From Pseudomonas sp. CFBP 13711 (GTDB taxonomy: Bacteria > Pseudomonadota > Gammaproteobacteria > Pseudomonadales > Pseudomonadaceae): 64,000 bases of DNA. Shown piece by piece: positions 36,301 to 48,495 of this stretch; the first letter of the stretch is position 1; every line of letters starts with the position of its first letter. The stretch is from assembly GCF_014842265.1 (NCBI RefSeq), contig NZ_JACYVI010000001.1:124001-188000 (forward strand), written 5' to 3'. A program made the position numbers and the translations under genes. The notes below the pieces were generated by a model, which worked only from the letters and a program-made list of their open reading frames with translations, ran no database searches and was not told where the DNA came from.

Positions 36301-37511
36301 TGAGCAGGCTCATGGACTGGATCAATGCGCGCTTGCCCGTGACCTCAATGTGGGAAAACCACCTCAGCAAGTACTACGTGCCCAGAAACCTGAATTTTTT
36401 CTATATCTTCGGCGCGCTGGCGTTGCTGGTGCTGGTCAACCAGATCCTCACGGGCATCTGGCTGACCATGAGTTACACGCCCACGGCAGAGGGGGCCTTT
36501 GCCTCGGTCGAGTCCATCATGCGCGACGTCGAATACGGCTCGATCCTGCGGTTGTTGCATTCGACCGGCGCGTCGGCATTCTTCATCGTCATCTACCTGC
36601 ACATGTTTCGCGGCCTGCTGTACGGCTCGTATCAGAAGCCACGCGAGTTGGTCTGGATCTTCGGCATGCTGATTTATCTGGCGCTGATGGCGGAGGCGTT
36701 TACAGGCTACCTGCTGCCGTGGGGGCAGATGTCGTACTGGGGCGCCCAGGTGATCATTTCCCTGTTTGGCGCCATTCCGGTGATCGGCAACGACCTCGCA
36801 CAATGGATCCGCGGCGATTATCTGGTCTCCGCGATCACCCTCAACCGCTTCTTCGCGCTGCACGTCGTGGCGCTGCCAATCGTGATCCTCGGGCTTGTGG
36901 TGTTGCATATTCTGGCGCTGCATGAAGTGGGCTCGAATAACCCCGACGGCGTCGACATCAACAAGTACAAGAACGAGAACGGCAACCCGCTGGACGGCAT
37001 TCCCTTCCACCCGTACTACACGGTCAAGGATCTGCTCGGCGTCGTGGTGTTTCTGTTCATCTTTTGCTCGGTGGTGTTTTTCTTCCCGGAGATGGGTGGC
37101 TACTTTCTCGAGCAGCCCAACTTCGAGCCAGCGAACCCACTCAAGACCCCGGAGCACATTGCGCCGGTCTGGTACTTCACGCCGTTCTACGCGATCTTGC
37201 GCGCCATCCCGGACAAGCTTCTCGGCGTCATGGCCATGGGTGCGGCCATTGCCGTACTGTTCGTGCTGCCGTGGCTTGACCGCAGCCCGGTCAAATCGAT
37301 GCGCTACAAGGGTTGGCTGAGCCGCGCGGGGCTAACGGTGTTTTGCGTGTGCTTCGTGACGCTCGGGGTGCTGGGCGTTCTTCCGCCGAGTCCCGGGCGC
37401 GCATTGCTGTCACAAGTCTGCACCTTCACGTATTTCGCCAACTTCATCCTGATGCCGTTCTACACGCGCATGGAGCGGACGAAGCCGGTGCCGGATAGGG
37501 TGACGAGCTGA
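36300..37511 (+). CDS. petB: cytochrome b subunit of complex III
   Basis: A 403-residue cytochrome b with about eight membrane helices, carrying both b hemes and the Qo/Qi sites. The paired His ligands lie in the second and fourth helices (LLHSTGASAFF with YLHMFRGLLYG, and RFFALHVVALP with VVLHILALHEVG). The Qo-site PEW-type motif appears as APVWYF. The GTG one codon upstream is not needed. Start and stop overlap petA and petC. Confidence 0.97.
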   Translation: MSRLMDWINARLPVTSMWENHLSKYYVPRNLNFFYIFGALALLVLVNQILTGIWLTMSYTPTAEGAFASVESIMRDVEYGSILRLLHSTGASAFFIVIYLHMFRGLLYGSYQKPRELVWIFGMLIYLALMAEAFTGYLLPWGQMSYWGAQVIISLFGAIPVIGNDLAQWIRGDYLVSAITLNRFFALHVVALPIVILGLVVLHILALHEVGSNNPDGVDINKYKNENGNPLDGIPFHPYYTVKDLLGVVVFLFIFCSVVFFFPEMGGYFLEQPNFEPANPLKTPEHIAPVWYFTPFYAILRAIPDKLLGVMAMGAAIAVLFVLPWLDRSPVKSMRYKGWLSRAGLTVFCVCFVTLGVLGVLPPSPGRALLSQVCTFTYFANFILMPFYTRMERTKPVPDRVTS

Positions 37512-38278
37512 TGAAAAAGCTGCTCGTTGTTTTGCTCATGGCCCTGTTGCCGGCGCTGTCGTTCGCGGATGAGCATGGCGCGGGCCTTGAGAGCGTTGAT
37601 ATCGATGTGTCCGACAAGTCCGCCCTGCAGGATGGCGCACGGACGTTCGTTGATTACTGCATGGGTTGCCACAGCGCCAAATTCCAGCGCTATGAGCGCG
37701 TCGCGGACGATTTGGGCATTTCCCACGAGCGCATGCTGGAAAAGCTGGCGCCTGCCGGAGCGAAGATCGGCGATCACATGACCATCGGCATGCAGCCGGC
37801 GGATGCGAAAACCTGGTTTGGCGCAGCACCGCCCGATCTGACCCTTGTCGCCCGCGTTCGCGGAACTGACTGGCTCTATGGCTATCTGCGTTCGTTCTAC
37901 GAGGACCCGACGCGGCCCTGGGGCGTGAACAACACCGTTTTCCCCAACGTGGCCATGCCCAACGTGCTGGAAGGGCTTCAGGGGCGTCAGAGGCTCGGTT
38001 GCAAAGAGGTTCAGCGCGTCGAAGACGGGGAAAAACACACCGACACGCCCCTGAATCACGAAGCCTGCGATCAACTGATCATCGTGCCCAACACCGGCAC
38101 GCTGACCAACGCGCAGTTCGACGAGAAGGTGAAGAACCTTGTCACCTTCCTCGCCTATTCGGCCAACCCGGACAAGCTGCAGCATCAGCGCATCGGCACC
38201 TACGTGCTGCTTTACCTGGCCGTGTTGTTCATCCTGGCCTGGCTGCTCAAGCGGGAATTCTGGAAAGACATCCGTTGA
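37511..38278 (+). CDS. petC: cytochrome c1 subunit of complex III
   Basis: A 255-residue cytochrome c1. A signal peptide (about 1-19) precedes the heme-binding CMGCH at 50-54, and a C-terminal membrane anchor (about 227-248, RIGTYVLLYLAVLFILAWLL) holds the protein. It overlaps petB by one base. It passes electrons from the Rieske centre to soluble cytochromes and the terminal oxidases. Confidence 0.97.
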   Translation: MKKLLVVLLMALLPALSFADEHGAGLESVDIDVSDKSALQDGARTFVDYCMGCHSAKFQRYERVADDLGISHERMLEKLAPAGAKIGDHMTIGMQPADAKTWFGAAPPDLTLVARVRGTDWLYGYLRSFYEDPTRPWGVNNTVFPNVAMPNVLEGLQGRQRLGCKEVQRVEDGEKHTDTPLNHEACDQLIIVPNTGTLTNAQFDEKVKNLVTFLAYSANPDKLQHQRIGTYVLLYLAVLFILAWLLKREFWKDIR

Positions 38279-38504
38279 GCAGGCGTCTGATTCGCGTGTC
38301 TCGGCCACCTGCTGCTGCGCTGTTTCAGGTAATGGAGGCAGAGCGGGTATAGTGGCGGGCTGAAGATTGCAGAATCTACCTTGAGTAAATGAGCTATCTT
38401 GTCGCCCGCGTTGAACACCCGATCATCGTGGACGTCGCCGAAAGCGCCCTCGCGGCGCATCCGTATTTCTGCTTTTTGAATATCTACAAGCGAGGAGGAC
38501 CGCC

Positions 38505-39122
38505 ATGGGCGTGACCAATCGGTTGGCCTGTTACTCCGACCCCGCCGACCACTATTCCCATCGCGTGCGCATTGTGCTCGCCGAGAAAGGTGTCAGCGCC
38601 GAGATCATTGAAGTTGTCGAGGGCCGTCATCCGCCCAAATTGATCGAGGTGAATCCGTACGGCAGCGTGCCGACCCTGGTTGATCGTGACCTGGCGTTGT
38701 ACGAGTCGACGGTGGTAATGGAATACCTGGACGAGCGTTATCCCCATCCGCCGCTGCTCCCGGTCTATCCGGTGGCGCGTGCCAACAGCCGCTTGCTGAT
38801 CCACAGGATTCAGCGCGACTGGTGCGGTCTGGTGGATCTGATTCTGGACCCGCGCAGCAAAGAAGCCGCACGTGTTCAGGCGCGCAAGGAGCTGCGCGAA
38901 AGTCTGACCGGCGTATCGCCGTTGTTCGCGGATAAGCCTTTTTTCCTGAGCGACGAGCAAAGTCTGGTCGACTGCTGTCTATTGCCCATACTCTGGCGCC
39001 TGCCGATTCTGGGTATCGAATTGCCGCGGCCCGCCAAGCCGCTGCTTGACTACATGGAGCGCCAATTTGCGCGTGAGGCATTTCAGGCAAGTCTGTCTGG
39101 TGTCGAACGCGACATGCGCTAA
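38505..39122 (+). CDS. sspA: stringent starvation protein A
   Basis: A 205-residue glutathione-S-transferase-fold protein that binds RNA polymerase and modulates transcription under starvation and stress. The GST-like N-domain with [19 protein letters not shown] and an all-helical C-domain are complete. GAGGAGG precedes the ATG. sspB follows 18 bases after the stop, as is usual, and the upstream 226 bases after petC hold a possible TATAGT -10 at 38348-38353. Confidence 0.96.
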   Translation: MGVTNRLACYSDPADHYSHRVRIVLAEKGVSAEIIEVVEGRHPPKLIEVNPYGSVPTLVDRDLALYESTVVMEYLDERYPHPPLLPVYPVARANSRLLIHRIQRDWCGLVDLILDPRSKEAARVQARKELRESLTGVSPLFADKPFFLSDEQSLVDCCLLPILWRLPILGIELPRPAKPLLDYMERQFAREAFQASLSGVERDMR

Positions 39123-39140
39123 GGCCTTAGGAGCCGTTTG

Positions 39141-39554
39141 ATGAACTCCAGTCGCCCTTATCTGATCCGCGCGCTGTATGAGTGGATCGTCGATAACGAT
39201 TGCACACCGCACGTACTCGTCAATGCCGATTACCCAGCGGTGCAAGTCCCGCAAGGCTTCGCCAATGACGGGCAGATCGTTCTGAACATTTCGCCGAGCG
39301 CCGTGCGCCATTTGCACATGGACAACGACGCGGTGAGTTTCGAAGGCCGCTTCGGCGGCGTTCCCCACAGCCTGTACGTGCCCATTGCCGCGATCATGGG
39401 CATTTATGCCCGCGAGAACGGGCAGGGCATGGTCTTCGACCTTGAGCCTGCTGTGGATGAAGACGAAGATCTGGACGTCGAAGACGACATGCCGCCACCG
39501 AACGACGAGCCACCACGCCCTACGGGCCGGCCGAGTCTGAAAGTGGTCAAGTAA
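39141..39554 (+). CDS. sspB: ClpXP adaptor protein SspB
   Basis: A 137-residue adaptor that hands ssrA-tagged proteins to ClpXP. The substrate-binding domain opens SSRPYLIRALYEWI and includes VPIAAIMGIYARENG. An acidic linker (about 95-125) leads to a C-terminal RPSLKVVK tail, the ClpX-binding motif. I start at ATG 39141; a TTG one codon earlier is also in frame. Confidence 0.96.
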   Translation: MNSSRPYLIRALYEWIVDNDCTPHVLVNADYPAVQVPQGFANDGQIVLNISPSAVRHLHMDNDAVSFEGRFGGVPHSLYVPIAAIMGIYARENGQGMVFDLEPAVDEDEDLDVEDDMPPPNDEPPRPTGRPSLKVVK

Positions 39555-39572
39555 GTCGCTGCTGCAACAACG

Positions 39573-39603
39573 AAAAAGGCGATCCCGAGGGATCGCCTTT
39601 TTT
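39573..39603. terminator. bidirectional terminator between sspB and dolP
   Basis: GGCGATCC (39578-39585) pairs with GGATCGCC (39590-39597) around CGAG. Five A precede and six T follow, so it serves both convergent genes. Confidence 0.88.
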
Positions 39604-39632
39604 GTGTGTGCCGATTGGCGGCTATCACACCG

Positions 39633-40801
<1,169 letters not shown>

Positions 40802-40930
40802 CTATGAAAACCTTAATAGGGGCGGCTGGTCGGGGCGGCGTCCGATAAGTCATCGGCGTCCCGGCACAAAACTGTGCAGCCCGCAAAGCAAAGAGCAAAA
40901 GAGCCAGTGTGGTTCGTTGGGTTGGTGCAG

Positions 40931-40954
40931 TAGGACCGGCTTTAGCCGGGAAGG
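40931..40954 (+). repeat. single REP palindrome
   Basis: A copy of the GGACCGGCTTTAGCCGGGAAG palindrome family sits in the 194-base gap between yraN and gmhA. The core ACCGGCTTTAGCCGGG forms a stem. The same unit recurs near 63283 and 63351. Confidence 0.8.
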
Positions 40955-40995
40955 CGGCCGATCTTACGCTGCAATCGCACGGAATCATCGCGTTT

Positions 40996-41370
40996 TCAGC
41001 AATCGAAAGCGTTGGTCAGCCAGTTAAGCGCGGGTGATGTGCCGGGGTCGCCATTGATCGCGACGACGTCGAAGCGGCACGGCGAATCGGCCCAGCGCAC
41101 CTCGCTTTGCAGAAAGGACTGAGCTGCCAGCGTGAGCTTTTCCTGCTTGCGAAAATCGACGCTTTCCAGCGCACCACCCCAGCCGGCATGGCGACGATAC
41201 CGAACTTCGACGAATACTACTGTATCGCCGTCGAGCATGACCAGATCAAGCTCGCCGCGTTTGCATGACCAGTTGCGGGTAATCAGCTGCAACCCATGCT
41301 GTTGCAGGTGACGCAGGGCGTAGGCTTCGGCCTTGCGCCCTGCGATTTGACGGGTCGTGCCTGAGGTCAA
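40996..41370 (-). CDS. yraN: YraN / UPF0102 family putative endonuclease-like protein
   Basis: A 124-residue protein of the UPF0102 family with a restriction-endonuclease-like core: GRKAEAYALRHL, NWSCKRGELDLVMLDGDTVVFVEVRYR, and FDVVAING. The GELDLV and FVEVRYR motifs are the predicted metal site. No ATG fits the family length. The best start is TTG at 41370, overlapping the lpoA stop as TTGA. Function is unproven in Pseudomonas. Confidence 0.85.
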   Translation of the reverse strand: MTSGTTRQIAGRKAEAYALRHLQQHGLQLITRNWSCKRGELDLVMLDGDTVVFVEVRYRRHAGWGGALESVDFRKQEKLTLAAQSFLQSEVRWADSPCRFDVVAINGDPGTSPALNWLTNAFDC

Positions 41371-43181
41371 GGCGCGGTGTCCGGCAGGCGCTGGACTTTG
41401 CCGTCTACGAACTCTGCCCATGGCAGCTGACGCTCGATGCGTTGGCCCTGGCCGATCGCCAGGCTGCCGGACAGGCCGTCGATGCGGCTCTCAGGCAGCG
41501 TTTTCAACTGGGTCAGTCGTGGCGCCAGACGATAAGCGTCGATGCCCATGGCGTAGAGACGGCCAAGGCTGCCGGAGGCTTGTGGCCATTGCGCCGTCAC
41601 TTGCTGGCGCAATGGGTCGTTGGCGTTCAGCAACCACGGGGTTTCGCAGAAGCGCACGCCGTTCAGGTCGTTGTACATCGCCGGGTCGCCGCTGTTGGTG
41701 AACAGGTGCGAAGTGGCATAGACCGGAACATCGCCAGCGTACTGGAAGACCATGGTCGGCTTGATCTGCTGAGCCTGTTGAGGCGTTGCAGCGAGGAACA
41801 TGAAGTCCACGTCCTGGCGACGGGAAGGCTGAGCAGCCATCTGCGTGCCAGTGGCGCCTTGCACGCGCTGGGCGCGACCTTCGCTGTTGCGCAACTGGAA
41901 CAGATCGGCAACCTGTTGAGCGAGTGCGACCGGCTGATCGATGCGTTCAGCACCCAGCAAAGTGCCGCCTTTGGCCTGCCAGCTTTGACGGAAGGCCTCC
42001 AGTACGCGATCACCCCATTCGCCCTTCGGCACCATGGCAACCGCACTGCGCTTGCCATCGGCCCAGGCACGGCGGGCCACTTCGCGGGCTTCGTCTTCCG
42101 CTGCCAGACCGAACTGGAACAGCTCGGCAGGGCCCTGGGTGCCGGAATCGCTGTAGTTCAGCGCCAGCGTGGTGATCGGCAGTTGAGGTCGAGCGCTCAG
42201 CTGTTTAACCAGTGGCTTCTCCAGCGGACCCACTACCAACTGCACGCCTGCAGCCTTGGCTTGCGCATAAAAGGCGTCCATCGAGGTCACGCGGGAGCTG
42301 TCGAATACTTCGATCGCAGGTGGCTTCTCGCCGGCCTGCTGCGCTTGGTAGTTTGCGGCCATGAAGCCGTCGCGCAGGGCGCGGGAGACCGAGGCGAGCG
42401 GACCGTCTTGCGGCAGCAGCAGCGCAATCTTGGTCAACGGCTGGCTCTTCAGGTCACGCAATTGCGCGAGGGCAGTCGGCAGCTGACGTGCCGCCGGGTG
42501 TTGCGGATTCTGCGCCTTCCAGTTGTCGATGGCCGCTTGTTGCTGTTCCAGCGTGCCGGCGCCTTTGACCGCGCGGGCCAGGCTCAGCCAGCCGCCCATG
42601 TCATCGTTGGCCGAGCTTTGCAGCTGCTCGGGTGGCAGCGCAGCAACCAGCGTCCAGATGGCGTCGTTATTGGCGTTCAGGGCGTCGCCTTGCAGCAACG
42701 GGCCCATGAACACACGCTCGCTCGCAGCAGCGAGGGTCTGACCATCTGCTTCGAAAGCCCGGGCGCGAACGGTGTGGGTGCGGGTCTGCAGGTCAACCGG
42801 CATCTCGCCCAGATGCTGCATGCTCGGGTGGTTGAGGGCGGTCAGCGCAGCTTTCGGCTGGCTGCGACCCAGTGCCAGTTCGGCAGACAAGGTGTTGGCG
42901 TAGATTTGCTTGTCGGTCTTGAGCTGGTCCATCTGGACCTGCTCGAGAATGCTCGCGGCGCGGCTTGGGTTGTTCTGGCGCGCTGCCAGGTCGGCCGCCG
43001 TCAGTTTCAGCAACGCTGCCTGGTCAGGCGATTTTGCCGCAGCGGCCTGTTCGAGCAGTTGTTCGATGCTGGCATCGGGGGAGCGAGGCAATTCGCCAAG
43101 GCTGGAGGAGGGCGAACCGGCACAGGCAGCCAGAAGGGCAGCGAGGCAGAGGGCAGAGAACAGCCGCAGGCAAGCGATCAT
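41367..43181 (-). CDS. lpoA: penicillin-binding protein activator LpoA (YraM/LppC)
   Basis: A 604-residue outer-membrane lipoprotein. The lipobox LLAAC puts lipidated Cys at residue 20. An N-terminal TPR-like helical region (about 30-260) and a C-terminal periplasmic-binding-protein-like domain (about 275-600) follow. It activates a class A PBP from the outer membrane. I start at ATG 43181 (signal peptide); the frame stays open 133 codons further upstream, but that stretch is the divergent rsmI promoter region. Confidence 0.94.
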   Translation of the reverse strand: MIACLRLFSALCLAALLAACAGSPSSSLGELPRSPDASIEQLLEQAAAAKSPDQAALLKLTAADLAARQNNPSRAASILEQVQMDQLKTDKQIYANTLSAELALGRSQPKAALTALNHPSMQHLGEMPVDLQTRTHTVRARAFEADGQTLAAASERVFMGPLLQGDALNANNDAIWTLVAALPPEQLQSSANDDMGGWLSLARAVKGAGTLEQQQAAIDNWKAQNPQHPAARQLPTALAQLRDLKSQPLTKIALLLPQDGPLASVSRALRDGFMAANYQAQQAGEKPPAIEVFDSSRVTSMDAFYAQAKAAGVQLVVGPLEKPLVKQLSARPQLPITTLALNYSDSGTQGPAELFQFGLAAEDEAREVARRAWADGKRSAVAMVPKGEWGDRVLEAFRQSWQAKGGTLLGAERIDQPVALAQQVADLFQLRNSEGRAQRVQGATGTQMAAQPSRRQDVDFMFLAATPQQAQQIKPTMVFQYAGDVPVYATSHLFTNSGDPAMYNDLNGVRFCETPWLLNANDPLRQQVTAQWPQASGSLGRLYAMGIDAYRLAPRLTQLKTLPESRIDGLSGSLAIGQGQRIERQLPWAEFVDGKVQRLPDTAP

Positions 43182-43436
43182 GTGTATGTTCCTGATACTC
43201 GAGCAAATTAGCGTGGAAGTGTACCCAAGCACTGGCCGGGGCGCGACGTTGAAGGCGTTAAAGTGGCGATATTGATCGTCTCCGGGCGCGTCAGTTGACG
43301 TGAGTCGGACTGTCGCGGAGTCGCTGCCATGTTGCGGGTGTTCGAGCTGCTTTTCTGAACTCACGGGGTGCGACGTCCAATTTTGTCGGCCGCAGCCTGT
43401 ACAATGCAGGCTTTTACACAACATGAGGTGTGCGCT

Positions 43437-44309
43437 TTGACTGCTCCGGGTGCTTCGAATTCCACTACAGGCGCGCTTTATGTGGTGGCCACGCCGATCG
43501 GCAACCTGGATGACATCAGCGCCCGCGCCTTGAAGGTGCTGCGCGATGTTTCGCTGATTGCCGCAGAAGATACCCGCCACTCGTTACGGCTGATGCAGCA
43601 CTTCGGCATTCCGACGCCATTGGCGGCCTGTCATGAGCACAATGAGCGCGAGGAGGGGAGCCGCTTCATCACGCGCCTGCTGGCCGGCGATAACGTTGCG
43701 TTGATTTCCGATGCCGGCACGCCGCTCATTTCTGACCCCGGTTACCATCTGGTGCGTCAGGCCCGGGCAGCCGGTATTCAAGTGATCCCGGTCCCTGGCG
43801 CCTGCGCCTTGATCGCGGCGCTCTCTGCGGCGGGGTTGCCCTCGGACCGCTTCATCTTCGAAGGCTTCTTGCCGGCCAAGTCGGTGGGCCGAAAGGCGCG
43901 GCTCGAACTCGTCAAGGAAGAGCCGCGCACGCTTATCTTCTATGAAGCGCCCCATCGCATTCTCGAATGCCTTCAGGACATGGAAGCAGTCTTCGGTCCG
44001 GACCGTCCCGCCGTGCTGGGCCGCGAATTGACCAAAACGTTCGAAACCCTCAAGGGGCTGCCGCTGTCCGAGCTTCGTGCCTTTGTTGAGGGCGACAGTA
44101 ATCAGCAGCGCGGCGAGTGCGTGGTGCTTGTGGCGGGCTGGAGCGAGCCTGAAGGCGAAGACGTGATTGGCGCCGAAGCGCGGCGGGTGCTGGATCTGCT
44201 GCTGGAGGAAATGCCCCTCAAGCGTGCCGCCGCACTGGCAGCAGAGATCACCGGGGTGCGTAAGAACCTGCTCTATCAGGTGGCGCTGGATAAACAGAAA
44301 AGCGTGTGA
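43437..44309 (+). CDS. rsmI: 16S rRNA (cytidine(1402)-2'-O)-methyltransferase
   Basis: A 290-residue tetrapyrrole-methylase-fold enzyme that methylates C1402 in the decoding centre. LYVVATPIGNLDDISARAL, AAEDTRHS and ISDAGTPLISDPG are the family signature blocks. I chose TTG 43437, with GAGG at 43425-43428, since no ATG fits; the ATG far upstream lies in promoter sequence. It is divergent from lpoA and upstream of rnpB. Confidence 0.94.
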   Translation: MTAPGASNSTTGALYVVATPIGNLDDISARALKVLRDVSLIAAEDTRHSLRLMQHFGIPTPLAACHEHNEREEGSRFITRLLAGDNVALISDAGTPLISDPGYHLVRQARAAGIQVIPVPGACALIAALSAAGLPSDRFIFEGFLPAKSVGRKARLELVKEEPRTLIFYEAPHRILECLQDMEAVFGPDRPAVLGRELTKTFETLKGLPLSELRAFVEGDSNQQRGECVVLVAGWSEPEGEDVIGAEARRVLDLLLEEMPLKRAAALAAEITGVRKNLLYQVALDKQKSV

Positions 44310-44393
44310 CGGGATGTCGCGGGCAGCTCTGCAAATGGCGCGAGAGCCGATTAAAGCTTGTTCTTGAGCCGCCCTCCCATTAACCTTGGCGGC

Positions 44394-44751
44394 GGAGAGT
44401 CGATTGGACAGTCGCTGCCTTTCATTGTTCTGCAATGGAGGGGGGAGGAAAGTCCGGGCTCCATAGGGCGGAGTGCCAGGTAACGCCTGGGGGGCGTGAG
44501 CCTACGGAAAGTGCCACAGAAAATAACCGCCTAAGCACTTCGGTGCCGGTAAGGGTGAAAAGGTGCGGTAAGAGCGCACCGCACGTCTGGCAACAGTTCG
44601 TGGCTAGGTAAACCCCACTCGGAGCAAGACCAAATAGGGTTCCAAGGCGTGGCCCGCGCTGGAACCGGGTAGGTTGCTAAAGATGTCCAGTGATGGCCAT
44701 CGTAGAGGAATGACTGTCCTCGACAGAACCCGGCTTACAGATCGACTCTCC
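44394..44751 (+). ncRNA. rnpB: RNase P RNA component, bacterial class A
   Basis: The catalytic RNA of RNase P, about 358 bases. The ends pair (GGAGAGTCGAT at 44394-44404 with ATCGACTCTCC at 44741-44751), giving helix P1. Conserved blocks include GGAGGAAAGTCCGGGCTCC, the ACAGAAAATAACCGCC region, GGTAAGGGTGAAAAGGTGCGGTAAGAG (partly) and AACCCGGCTTACAG near the 3' end. It lies between rsmI and mraZ, as in other Pseudomonas, and is followed by a pyrimidine-rich stretch. Confidence 0.96.
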
Positions 44752-44957
44752 ACCTCCTTTTCTTCCCCTCGTTTGTACGATTTATCCCCTTCCGTAATAC
44801 CAAAAAAATCTTAAACCTCACAAATCACTTTAACTTCAGACCTCATCTGTTTGTTCATCCACGGAAATATCCGTAGGACGGGTCTGAAATCCGCTACATC
44901 TCCTGCGTAAGTGCTCCTAAATATCCGTCCTGTAAGGGTTTTCCTCGTGAAGTCGCC

Positions 44958-44987
44958 TTGACGGTGTGGTGGGCGCATTCCTATAGT
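44958..44987 (+). promoter_or_regulatory. dcw cluster promoter upstream of mraZ
   Basis: TTGACG (44958-44963) and TATAGT (44982-44987) are 18 bases apart, the best sigma-70 match in the window. Transcription would start near 44994, inside the MraZ repeats. The 309-base gap 44752-45060 otherwise holds AT-rich sequence with two AAATATCCGT copies (44865-44874, 44919-44928) and no gene. Confidence 0.65.
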
Positions 44988-44990
44988 GTG

Positions 44991-45020
44991 CGCAAGTGGC
45001 GGAAAGTGGCGTGAAGTGGG
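44991..45020 (+). promoter_or_regulatory. MraZ-binding repeats (three 10-bp boxes)
   Basis: Three consecutive 10-base units each end in AAGTGGC, AAGTGGC and AAGTGGG, in phase with one helical turn. This is the known MraZ box pattern (GTGG or TGGG repeats every 10 bp), and it overlaps the predicted transcription start, so autorepression of the dcw cluster is expected. Confidence 0.75.
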
Positions 45021-45060
45021 TTTTTTGACCGCAAAAAGATAATATTTGGAGATCGCGCCT

Positions 45061-45516
45061 GTGTTCCGTGGTGCAAACGCAATCAATCTCGACGCAAAGG
45101 GCCGTCTCGCTATGCCGAGCCGGTACCGTGACGAGTTGGATTCGCGTAGCGCCGGCCAGATGATTGTCACCATTGATACCGTCGACCCGTGCTTGTGCAT
45201 CTATCCGCTTCCCGAGTGGGAGTTGATTGAGGCCAAGCTGCGCGAGCTCGCCACATTCCGTGAAGAAAACCGTCGCCTGCAGCGGCTGTTGATCGGTAAT
45301 GCGGTTGATCTGGAGTTGGACGGCAGCGGGCGTTTCCTGGTGCCGCCACGTTTGCGTGAATACGCCAAGCTCGATAAGCGAGTGATGCTGGTAGGCCAGC
45401 TCAACAAGTTTCAACTGTGGGATGAGGACGCCTGGAACGCACTTGCTGATGCGGACCTTGCGGCCATTCAAAAACCGGGTGCGATGCCCGATGAACTGCG
45501 TGATTTGATCCTGTGA
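45061..45516 (+). CDS. mraZ: transcriptional regulator MraZ
   Basis: A 151-residue protein with two SpoVT/AbrB-like domains that binds the repeats just upstream and represses the dcw cluster. It opens [21 protein letters not shown], a diagnostic block, and the second domain has [17 protein letters not shown]. The start is GTG 45061 with GGAG at 45048-45051; the in-frame TTG at 45046 is excluded by family length. Its stop overlaps the rsmH GTG. Confidence 0.96.
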   Translation: MFRGANAINLDAKGRLAMPSRYRDELDSRSAGQMIVTIDTVDPCLCIYPLPEWELIEAKLRELATFREENRRLQRLLIGNAVDLELDGSGRFLVPPRLREYAKLDKRVMLVGQLNKFQLWDEDAWNALADADLAAIQKPGAMPDELRDLIL

Positions 45517-46456
45517 CTACGAATAGCGGCTTTACCCACATCACCGTACTGCTCGAAGAAGCCGTCGAGGCTCTCGCGGTGCGCGCCGATGGCTGCTATC
45601 TGGATGGCACGTTCGGTCGTGGCGGACATAGCCGCCTTATATTGCAGAACCTGGGGCCGGAGGGTCGGCTTCTCGGATTCGATAAAGATCCCCAAGCGAT
45701 TGCCACCGGGCAAACGCTGGCGGCCGAAGACGGCCGCTTTGTCATTGTGCAGCGCAGCTTTGCTGAATTGGGCGCCGAAGCTCAAGAACGCGGGTTGGCG
45801 GGCAAGGTCAGCGGCATTCTGCTGGATCTCGGTGTGTCGTCGCCACAACTGGACGACCCCGAGCGCGGCTTCAGCTTCATGAACGATGGCCCCCTCGACA
45901 TGCGCATGGACCCGTCCCGCGGCGTCAGCGCAGCCGAATTCGTCAACACTGCGCCCGCCGAAGAGATCGCCCGCGTTTTCAAGGAATACGGCGAAGAGCG
46001 TTTCTCCCGCCGCATGGCCGGTGCTGTCGTGGCCCGCCGCGAGACTGAGCCGTTCGAGCGCACCGGCGATCTCGCCGAAGTGCTGAAAGTCGCCAACCCG
46101 GCGTGGGAAAAGGGCAAGAACCCGGCGACCCGTGCGTTCCAGGGTCTGCGCATTCACGTCAACAACGAACTGGGTGATCTGGAAGCCGGCCTTGACGCTG
46201 CGCTGGACGCCCTTGAAGTGGGCGGCCGCCTGGTGGTCATCAGCTTCCACTCGCTGGAAGATCGCATCGTCAAATTGTTCATGCGCAAGCTGGTCAAGGG
46301 CGAAGCCGACAACCTTCCGCGCAACCTGCCGATCCGTCATCAGGCCTTCGAGCCGCGTATCAAACTGATCGGCAAGGCGCAGTTCGCGTCCGATGATGAA
46401 ACCCGCGCCAATCCGCGTTCGCGCAGCGCCGTCATGCGCGTCGCGGAGAAACTCCG

Positions 46457-46460
<4 letters not shown>
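45513..46460 (+). CDS. rsmH: 16S rRNA (cytosine(1402)-N4)-methyltransferase
   Basis: A 315-residue SAM-dependent methyltransferase (MraW) that acts on the same nucleotide as RsmI. The SAM motif [14 protein letters not shown] and [20 protein letters not shown] are present. It starts with GTG overlapping the mraZ stop (GTGA) and overlaps ftsL by four bases. Confidence 0.97.

Positions 46461-48494
<2,034 letters not shown>

Positions 48495-48495
<1 letters not shown>

Noticed and set aside
41442..43211. 589-codon plus-strand frame inside lpoA
   Set aside because: It is the antisense of lpoA, which has a lipobox, domain structure and conserved synteny.
43182..43580. 133-codon upstream extension of lpoA
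   Set aside because: It would place the signal peptide and lipobox in mid-protein and cover the rsmI promoter region. The ATG before the signal peptide is clearly the start.
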